Assembly (NCBI GenBank): GCA_005408345.1 | Contig: SEMN01000204.1 | Span: 744,001 to 808,000 of the forward strand | Reading direction: 5' to 3' | DNA from: Macquaria australasica | Taxonomy: Eukaryota > Chordata > Actinopteri > Centrarchiformes > Percichthyidae | Length of the DNA stretch: 64,000 bases | In this document: positions 12,601 to 23,266 of the stretch, piece after piece | Layout: every line of letters begins with the position of its first letter | Numbering within the stretch: position 1 is the stretch's first letter | Program-made: the position numbers and the translations under genes | Notes under the pieces: generated by a model | Databases searched by the model: none | What the model saw: the letters and a program-made list of their open reading frames with translations, nothing else | Told to the model about the DNA's origin: nothing

Positions 12601-15600
12601 CTCTTACATTTATCAGAGTTACTGAGGGTGGATGAATGCCAATGAGAGGAGTGCTTCTATGAGGATTTTTGTCCAACTTCAATCTGCATTCCACTTTCAA
12701 CTCTCTCTCTCTTTCTCTCTGTGCCCAGTTGTCTGTCTGTCTTTGTCTTTCTGCCTACTTGTGTCTGCCTGGATCAGCCTGTCTGTTTCTGTGTCTGTCT
12801 GTCTGGCTGCCTGGTTGCCAGTTTGCTGCCCTGTCCACTCACCATCTGTTTCTGAATTTGCAGCCATGCCACCGACTCCTCAGCCCACTGATGATGTGGA
12901 CATCTACTTTGAGACCCCGGCCGACGACAAGGAGCACAGTCGCTTCCAGAGGGCCAAGGAGCAGCTGGAGATCAGGCACCGCAACCGCATGGAGAGGGTG
13001 AGTTACCAGGTCGAGTCAGGACACCACTTCCCTAATTGTAATCTGTTATTCTCTGTCTATTATTCTCTGTGGTATTGATCGAATATTTTGCCAGGTGCAG
13101 AACTTTCTGGCTTTTAAAACCGAATCTGTTTTGGAACATCTTTCCTGCAGTACTTTGCTTAATAACTGCTTTTTTGAGCCAAAAACTACAAATAAAATCA
13201 GTATTATTATCACAGAATCATGCATGGTGATAAATGTTACATTTACTTTTTTCATAGAGGGCACTCCTGAGGTGAAAGCTATTGTCCTTCATTGATTTTC
13301 CTCATTAAGAAGGAATCATAGATAAAACAGGTAGATGAATATATATCATAGACTGTATAATAAGGATTAGTTAGAACTGTAACTGTGATGCAGTTTGAGA
13401 CCTATTTTCCCATTATTTTGGGAAAATAGGTCTCAAATAAGTCAAATAAGAACAAGTATATATTTTTGTAGTTTAAGTAAGACTAACAAGTCCCTCCAGC
13501 TTGTTGGGGGGCAGCTGATGCCTGAGAGAATTCAGGGCCAGAAAATGTGCAAGTCGGCTGGCTCACTTTGAAAATTTGAATGCAAGAAAATGGCAAGGAG
13601 CAAGGTCATACTTTCAGGGTCTCTTATCTTTGCGCAACGAAAGGCTTTGTTGTTCCCCATCTGCATTTTAAGAAATGTCTGTTGGCAGTTTTCTGACACT
13701 TTTGAGTGAACAGGTGCAGTAGGACCACCTTGTATCTCGCTTCATTTCCTTCTCTCTCTGTGTCTCTCTCCCTCTAGGTAAGAAAAGAGTGGGAAGAGGC
13801 TGATCGCCAGGCTAAGAACCTGCCCAAGGCTGAGAGGCAGACATTGATCCAGGTAAGACACTGAGCCTTCCCCCCTGAGAGTCCCCCCTTTGTCCCTTTG
13901 TTTGGGTGAGATATGACGGCTTACAGGCCCTGGGTCCCTCACTCCCTGTGCCATTAAAGATCCATTTTCCCTGGCTGCTCTATCTTTATCACTCTAAGGC
14001 TAAATTAGGGCACTGTCTGAATGGGGAGACTTCTAAATGAGTCCCTAACTCCCTTGACAAGCCTGAGAGACGAAGTGAGTGAGTGAAGTGAGTGAGTGAA
14101 ACCGAAAGCTGTTTTTTTTACTAAGCAGAAGTTAAAAGAGCTCTGTTGTGCCATACGGGGTGCATATACATATTTATATATGTTTATGATTTTGTTTATA
14201 GCACTTCCAAGCCATGGTGGAGTCCCTGGAGGAGGAGGCAGCCAGCGAGAAGCAGCAGCTGGTGGAGACTCACCTCGCCCGGGTGGAGGCCATGCTGAAT
14301 GACCGGCGCCGTCTGGCCCTGGAGAACTACCTGGCTGCCCTGCAGGCCGACCCCCCCAGGGTAAACACCACACACTGGCCTTTGAGAGCATCTTTTATCC
14401 TCTCCTCACCTCTCACCATCTGTCTGTTGCTTTCTTTTTCGTCCCCTTAGTCTGTGTGCAAACACATTCACACACACACACTTCCGTCAGACCACACTCA
14501 ACCTAACACTACATATGGCCTGTGGCTAATCTCATATCATGTCAGAAAACCCTCTGCCAACTTGCAGTTCATCAGGAGGAGAATGGATTACTGCAGCCAG
14601 AAAAACACACATCCCAAAATCCTCCATGAGCACAAAGTCAATCACATTTGAACCTACAGCTATAATCCCTGTGTCGTGTTTTTTAAATTCCTCTTATCTA
14701 ATAGTCTTTTGATCCTTTTGCCAGCACACAGTTTGGCACACTGTTGCAAGGTGCTGGTCGTCTCTAACCACCAGTGTTGGGCTTGTTACCCAAAAAGGAA
14801 TTAAACATTTCTATTTTGTACTCATTTCAAATGTAAAAATGTTGCTGTGACTTGAGAGCAGTCGTTTCTTATCCCGCTTCAGTTACACCTCCAAAATTGG
14901 TAATTGCATCATCTGTGGTGTGCTATTTCAGTAGGTGCTGCGGAAGATTTTATGTCACGTTATTTTATCTCATGCTATTTGCAGTGGATTTCTTTGCACC
15001 TCACATTTGACATCAAAGTACTTGTCATCCTGTTTGGATATATGAAAGCGATGTAATTCTTCATTAGTAGCATAAAGTGTGCTCACGTCTAATGAGAAGC
15101 TCACTACTAAGTTTAGTCATATTTCATCATTCTGAGGTTTATTATCTAAAATCAGATAAAGCTGAATCTGATGAAATCTGAATCTTTTGAATGAAAACAT
15201 TAAACTATAAACATCACTTTCAAAATTACTTGATTGAGAGATACAACTGATTGATGCCACTTCAGAGAAGAAATTGCTGTCATGTCAATTATATCCACAC
15301 AAGACAGGAATATTGCGTCATACTGATCCATCTAAGAGTCAGTATTAGACAGAAATGGTTATGAGGCCGTGTTTTAAAACCCAACACTACAAACCACCCC
15401 TCTTCTACCCACTCCCATGTCCCCCTCAGCCCCACCGCATCCTGCAAGCCCTGAGAAGGTACGTCCGCGCAGAGAACAAGGACCGCCAGCACACCATCCG
15501 CCACTACCAGCACGTCCTGGCTGTGGATCCTGAGAAGGCTGCTCAGATGAAGTCACAGGTCAGTTTTTTTTTTATCCTGATGACCTCCTGATTTGGTGTT

Positions 15601-18600
15601 GGTGAAAAATGCCCATCACAAGAGCCCAGGGCCCAAAGTGATGTCTTCATATTGCTTGTTTTGTCCAATCAACAATCAAAAACTCAAAAATATTCAATTT
15701 ACAATTATCCTAAATCCTAAATGTTTGGCATTATCTTAGATTTATACAATTATTTCATTATCAACTGTGCAGTCCCTTAGGTCTGTATAGATCAATTTGG
15801 CTAATTAGTAGCTGCCAATAATTTGAGGTTTTGCTTCCTTCCTGAGCTTGTTTCGCCAGTGAAGATGTACTGTATTAGAGGCTGTGTCAGTAAATCTGAA
15901 ACCTCATTCCGAGCCACTCCAGGATCTCACTCCTCCTATTCCTGCTCAGACAGGGGAGGGATAATGATGTCTCAGCCTGCTCCTCTCTGCCCTGTTACTA
16001 AGTGTGTAGGAGGTAGAAAGAGTGTGTGTTTCTCTGAGTTGAAGCCCAGGAGGAGTGAGTAGGCTTGTTTGATGGAGGAAGGGCGGGCGTTTCATTCACT
16101 TAAGCCTCAGCCGAAGATTAACATTGCACAGGTCTTGTGTAACGCTGGACTGCACAGGGATTTGGCTGGAAGCGCCTCTGTTAGATGTACTCGCCTGTGT
16201 GTGTCATTGCCCTTCGACACCATTTATAGTTATCCTCCACCATTACAGATAACACAGCAGATGGATGAAACAACATAGCGAGGAGGGGGGAAAATGACTG
16301 GAGGGTTACTATTTAGATGAATTGTGGGATCTGGGAGGCGGTGAGCCTCTGTGTTCAGTCATGGGAAGCCAATCTGTGTTGTTGTGCTCTCAGTGTTTAT
16401 TTGTCAGGCCTAGTCCCTCTGTATTTCTTCACTCAGCCAATCCTGCAGCAAGTTCAAATCTGCATTTTCAGTTCCTGCAACTCTCCTTGTTTGTGGATTT
16501 GACATGTGACGTACATTAGTGCATTACAACAGAATCCTTTGTAAACAGACGGCTTGCTGTGCTTTATGTAACTGTTTTATGTGACGTTCTGGGATCAAGA
16601 TTATTCGCTTTTCATAAAAGCCTCACCTGTCGAGTTTAGGAGAGGTTGCTTGATGCATCGAAACCTCTACTCCAACACTGGGACATGTAATCTTCATAAT
16701 GAGGATTGTTTGTCAAACATCGACAGGAAGGTGCCACAGGGACTGCAGTGTGCCTTTTAATGGGAAAGGTGCATTATTGCCATCTGTTGCTGGCTCTGGT
16801 GCACTGCAGCCATGTGTTGGAAGATTAAAACAGTCAATCATCATAGTGGAAAATAAACACCAGTTACCTGCCAAGAGCTGGTCAGCTTTGTCAGTGGCTG
16901 GTAGCTTTTCATATTCTGCCAACCACTTTGGCAGCAGAAATGTGGAAATATTTCTCCTCCCTGAACATCATATTGCTGGTAGAAAGAGTGAACGCGACTG
17001 GAGAATTTTTGGAATACAAAAAACGTTTGTATCTGTTCGATCAAAAGAGTTTGTTTTTTTTAACCCAAACTGTGATATAGTGGTGATCATTGGGGCTGAC
17101 AGCAGTAGATCCTGTCAAGTCAGTTCAGAGCTTCAAAACTTGATTTGAATATTACATGCAGCAACTTGTTTTATGTCTGCACGTTGGCTGGCTGTGAGCG
17201 AGTCTAAGTTCATCTTAAGAAAAACATGCTCTCTACCAGGAAGCACATTTTTCTGCTATTTCTGGGACAGCTCAGTTTAAATTTGTGAACATGAACGACT
17301 CTCTCCCTCCAGAACATTCATATTCTGAGAGAACAGCTAGATGTCTGTCCTCAAATTTGTACTTTGTAGTCATTTATTAAAAGTCTGTTTCTTGATTGTA
17401 TTGACTAATTTGTAGTTATTTCCATTTGGCACATGTGGCATCGTGGCAAAGGTTGATGTTGCTAACTGAGCTAAAACATTACTAAATGAAGGTTATACAT
17501 ACTGTACATAACTGCTTCTTCATCATCTTCTGTCTCTCTTATCTTATGTGTTGTTGTGTTCTTCATCTTTGCCTACATCTTCATCTTTTTGTTTGGTTTG
17601 AATCGGTTTCTGAAGAAGAATTTGAATCTTCTCGTATGTATTATCTCACCGCGCCACCACATTTTTCCTGCTGAACGTAGCTTCTCTGTCCAAATCTCCA
17701 AACAGGAGAGCCACGACTATAATTTGTGATGCTATTAGGTGACAAAACTCATCAGTCACAATAAACTCAAGAGAATTTCAGGGGGATTTTCTGAGATAAG
17801 GGTGTATTTTCTGTTTCATTAATGTCAGCTTTTAAATAAATACTGTTGGGATGAAGAATTTATACTAATAGTTGGCAAATCACTCTGTAATTAGTGGATT
17901 AGTGTTGAAACGATTATTCAATTAATGGATTTGCCATATGCCATAAAATGATTCTACAAATATCTTAATTAATTTTAAGTATTTATAATTTTAAGCATTG
18001 TATAAAAAATCCTGCCTCTCCACTTTAAGGATTTTCAGCTTTTCTCTATCTTCGACATAATTCAATTGTGTTCTTCACTGTCAAAATAAGACAAAATAAG
18101 CAACTGGAAGACAACACCTTGGGCTTTGGGAACTTAAAATGGGCATTTGTCCTTGTTTTTTGGACTAGGAATAGGTTTATTGAAAATGGCAAAAATGAGC
18201 TGCAGTCCTGGGTGTAAATAACATTATACATCAAAACCTTGTTTATTTCATCCTCTGTTTTTAATTATCCAAGATCCTGGGAATAAAACACTACATTTCC
18301 ATAAAGGGAAGCAGTTTCATTTTGATGTCATCATTAAATTACAGCAGGGTTTTGGTTACATGACACCCTGTTTGTCTGTTTTTTCCAACACCAGGTGATG
18401 ACCCACCTGCGCGTCATCGAGGAGAGGATGAACCAGAGCCTATCTCTGCTCTACAAAGTACCTTACGTGGCCGAGGACATTCAGGATGAAATTGGTGAGT
18501 CGTGTTCAGTCAAAAGCCCCCCAGGCAGCTTGGAGGGAGGACGGTGTGCTGTAATATGAATGAGTTGAAATGAAAACAGTGATGGAATTCGCACATGTGC

Positions 18601-19143
18601 CAGACAGATAAAACCAATACATCACATTTCCTCTGGCCCTCTGTGCTTTTTTTTCTTATATCTGGTGCAAAACAGTCTTCTCTTTGTGCAAAGGGAAACA
18701 CAAATATAGGAGGAGACCAGTAGACGGGCTTTAGCGCTGTCTGTAAACCAATTATCCAAGAGAAAAGTATTGTCTTTTTCTCAGTTTGTGGAGGGGAATT
18801 TATTTAATACTACTATCTGTTTTTAAGGGTCTCTGCTCACCAGTTCTCGTTTTTACAATTAGATCTAAAGCTGGAAACTGTATTTGGGAAGTATTCATAT
18901 CCAGTGGTACAATTTAAGACAGGCAATGTCCAGCACGTTTTATTATTTTCCTTTTGTTTCCTTTGGTTCATTAAAAGAACCATAGCATGGAGTTGCAGCA
19001 CAGATTAAAGTGGAGCGGGTGCAGTGACAGAACTGGGTCACAGCTTTCACCATGCAGCATCCTGTTGGGAGATGTGCAGATTTACATGGAAAATAGCTCT
19101 CAGAAAAATACTAATTGGTAGTTAGCAGAAATGGGAACAGACG

Positions 19144-19174
<31 letters not shown>

Positions 19175-22100
19175 TGCAGCAGCTCTGTTTGAAAAAGAAT
19201 GTTAACAGTAATTGGTGAAACTCTCATTTTACACATGTTCTGCCATGTCCCAGGCTGACAGGTGTTAGCATGTGCCAGGCCGTCTCATGCTTTTTCATTT
19301 GCTCTTTTCTGTAGACGAGCTACTCCAGGAGCAGAAAGCTGACATGGACCAGTTCCTGTCATCTATCTCTGAATCACAGCCAGATGTCACTGTGACATCA
19401 GAGGAGAGCGTGGAAGTCCCCTTGCCCGAAGGCAAACCCTACCGCCCCTTCCAGGTCACATCCTTGGGGTCCCGTTCAGAGCCAGAGGGTGAGTAGCTCC
19501 AGCCTCAGACACCGTCACAACCAGCACCATGAGCAACACTGTGGCTGTGTGGAGAACAATAGGCCACATACATAAGTCTTTCTGAAGGACATTGGTGACA
19601 AAACACGCCAGAACTGTTGCACAGTGATGGAGAATAGGTTTACGATGCAAATGTGCTGTGGAGCCATGGGTTTGGACTTATCTGTGCCTGCACAGTTCTC
19701 TGTGGCCTAGCCTTCAACGCAGCACTACAGAAGTTCCGATAAATGCACAAAGCCTCAGGCTTTGGTGTTGAGCTGGAGCCAAAAGCTTAGGGACATAAAA
19801 TGAGCAGTTACGGTTCTCTTCTTTGTCACATTTGTGCCAAACAAAAGATTGAATCCTCAAAGAGAGAAAAAAGTGATGGATGGAAGGCAAATTACAAGTA
19901 AATCCCCAAGGAACATTTAATATACATGCCAACACCCCAGAGGGCTTAAACAGAGCTAGCCAATTTAGAAATGGCTCCCTTTTTTGAGTTTGGTTATGTC
20001 TCAAATTCATTTTCGGACTCTTCCCTGCTGGACTCTTTTCCTAATCAATTAACACAGCTTGATAATCCTGCCTTTTCTCTTCTCACCTAAGTTTTCTCTC
20101 TTCCCTTCCCCTTTTCTGTTCTTCTTTTTTTTCTGTTGCTCATTTCTAATGCCAAGGCGATCTATCAGACTCCCCACGTGCCTTCAAGAAAGGTTGGTGC
20201 CTCTGTTGCGTCTTGTTTTTCTGCCCCCCTCCTCATTTCCCAAGCCATTCCCATCTACCATTTTGTTCCACTGTTCTCCTCCCTTGGTGCAATTTGGGAT
20301 CCTCTCTCTCTCCCACCATTTTTATTTTATCAGAAGCCATCTGGTGGTTCATTTTCTACTTTTTTTGATGACTCACATGGGCTGTGTGGTTGGGTTTCAG
20401 TTGCTCTTATGCTTTTCATAATACTGGGATTATCACCTCATGCTGAATAGCACAGTCAGGGGCTTCTAACTTTGGTAGAGATAGGTCACAGCCAGCCCCC
20501 CTCTCAGAAAAACTCTTGAGTCGTGTGTCCGCTGTCATCCCGTCCTCAGTACATTTGTCAAAGCACCTTGCTTAATTATTCCCCCACCCACACACTCATT
20601 CCCTGCATCTGTCGCCCTCTTACTGATAGGAGCTGTGTGATTTAGTGGCCCTGTCTGAGGCTCTGTTTCCGCTGCTGACCCACAGCCCAATCTAAATTGG
20701 CCCAATTTGTCCTCCAAGACCTGAGACAGGGAAGTGGTTACGTCACCTGTTTTGTCTGATCTGGGTTTAACCTTGTGATCTTACTCAGTGAACAGAGACG
20801 CCTTCCACTAATTGTTGAATCTAAATTATATATTGATTTTTCGAAAATGGATGTGCAATCTTCCCTGCTGTTTTTTTCCAATAGAACTTTGTCCCTCTGT
20901 GTTTCTGTTGATTTTGCGTTTTATGTGTCTAACCTACAGTTGTGCTGCAACTAAGGATTATTTTCATTATGGATTAATCTGTCCATTATTTTCTCCATTA
21001 ATCTATAATCTTTAAAATGTCTGGAAATAGTGAAAAATGCCCACCAAGATTTTCCAGATTTTCCCATGTCTGAGTGAATATTTGGCACATTTGCTTGATA
21101 GATGACTGAAATGATTAATTGTCAATTCATTTTCTGTCTATGGACTAATCAATTAATGGACTAATTGTTTCAGCACTTTTTCCAAATCCATGAAAATGAA
21201 AGGTCACGTTGCTCCCACAAAGGTCACTCCCATTGTGCCGTGTGTTATTGTGTCTGGCTGTGAACCCCACAGTACCATCTGATAACCTGCCAGAGTTTCA
21301 CACGTCACTTCTGCTGAGTGAGGCTCGTGAACACACACCATTGTTCCTCGCTTAATCCAAAGGCAATTGTACTAATCGTAAGCGCTTGGCATTGGCTGGC
21401 TAGCAGCAGCACACAATAAGCCGACGCCAGACTCATCGCTGCTGTACATTGTTGAGGACCCTGCCCTCACTGCCTCACTCGCTCTCTCCTCTCTCAGTTC
21501 TTGATTTATTCATGGCATATCTCGTGTGTGTATATTAATAGATCCTATGCCTATTTAAAAACCATCAGTCTAACATGCATATTTGACACTCTGGTCCAGT
21601 TTTTTTTTTGGCTTAGCCATTTACTGAAACCCACAGGGTTTTTTAAAAAATGATCATCTGTTAAAATCTCAAGGGACTATGAAGGATATGTAGATGAGGA
21701 ACTACAGTGATGTAGAGCTTTGACCATGAAGTGAGAGATACAAAATGACGAGTTTCACTTAGAGAGTCAGTGCATGTAACTGGATGTTTACAGAGAAACC
21801 TCAGCTATATGCTAAACAGCACTTTGAGAGGGATCTTTGTAGAAAACGTAAGGTCAGTGTCATGTTGGCTTCACAGTGCTCACACTGTGCTGAATGGAAG
21901 AAAGGGCTTTGTTGTCACAAGCGCACTAAGGAGACTGAGGCGACAGTTGTGAGGAAAGAGCTGGACAGCTATGTGCAGCTGTCCGCCATCAATACCACCA
22001 TCCGTGTTTGTGTGTTTGTTTGTTTGTTTGTTTGTTTGTGCTGCTCTGCTGCTATTGACTGTGCTCATTCACCTCCTGCAGGCTCCGCCATGTCTGGTTT

Positions 22101-23208
22101 AGACGGCCTGATAGGTGCTGAGGAGAGAATCATCAACAGCAAACCCAAGATCAGCAACAATGTGGTAAGAGCTTCTTAAGAGTCACTTTCATCATTTGGT
22201 TGTGCCTCAAAGCATTTTTAACTTACTAACTTGCTCGACACATGAACTGAGAGCAGCATTGTTAAAGCACAAACACAGGATAAATTGTGCAAAGTTACTA
22301 AATTGTATTCCCTGCATTAAATATCCTGCAACAGAACTGTCTTCTTGACAGTTTAATTTCATTACCATGACCTCAGGCCGAGGCAATTGTGCTGGTGATT
22401 AAAATTGTTGAGTACATACAACGCTTTGACATAGCTCTCTTAAGTTCAGCTTTTAATGAGTCAGATTATTCCAGTTGTCATAGTTACAACTATCTCACAC
22501 TGGGCTATTTGCGTGTCTCTTTTTGGCCTCTGCCAACCGACCCTCATTCAGATCAACTCCACACTTTGTTAGGCTGTCATCGCATGCTTCCTTTTCTTTG
22601 CCAGACACACCATCATTCCTACTCATGGATTTTCAAACGATGCTTGGCCGCTGAATGTGTGCTGTGTTTCGCATGCTAATCCAACGCCACCTGCAAAGCT
22701 GTGTATTTGTGTGTGCGAGAATATAAATCATGCAAGTTTGTGAATGCACGCATGTTTCTTTTTGGAAATGCTAGTCTTCTAAGACGGAGCAATCTGAGGT
22801 TGAAAATAACAAACGGCGTGGACACCTAAATGTCTGCCGTGATTATGTATCATGAGAAACAGACTCTGGACTGCTCTGTCTCTACAAACAGCAGATTTTG
22901 TGTGTGCCTTCTGAACACACCCACTTCCACTCACAGCGCTTCTTCTTAAGATTAGAGCTCTCAGTAATGAGTGACTGACAGTCTGTTTAGAAAGACATGC
23001 TAACTGTGTGCCTAGAAGAGAGTCTGTTGTTGATGCTTGCAAATCCCCTCCCTCTCTCCTTCCAGTTTGTACAAGACAGCTCCAAGTGTATCATCACCCA
23101 AACACAGATAATCCGAACAGTTTACTTCGCTGCACATTCACACCCTCTCGCTCTCCGCCTGCCTATCTTCCTCTTTCTCTCCCTATCTATCTCGCACACA
23201 TACGATCT

Positions 23209-23266
<58 letters not shown>

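Noticed and set aside
14761..14870. AGTGTTGGGCTTGTTACCCAAAAAGG block resembling another fish repeat end
   Set aside because: Only a short, imperfect match at one end; not enough to define an element.
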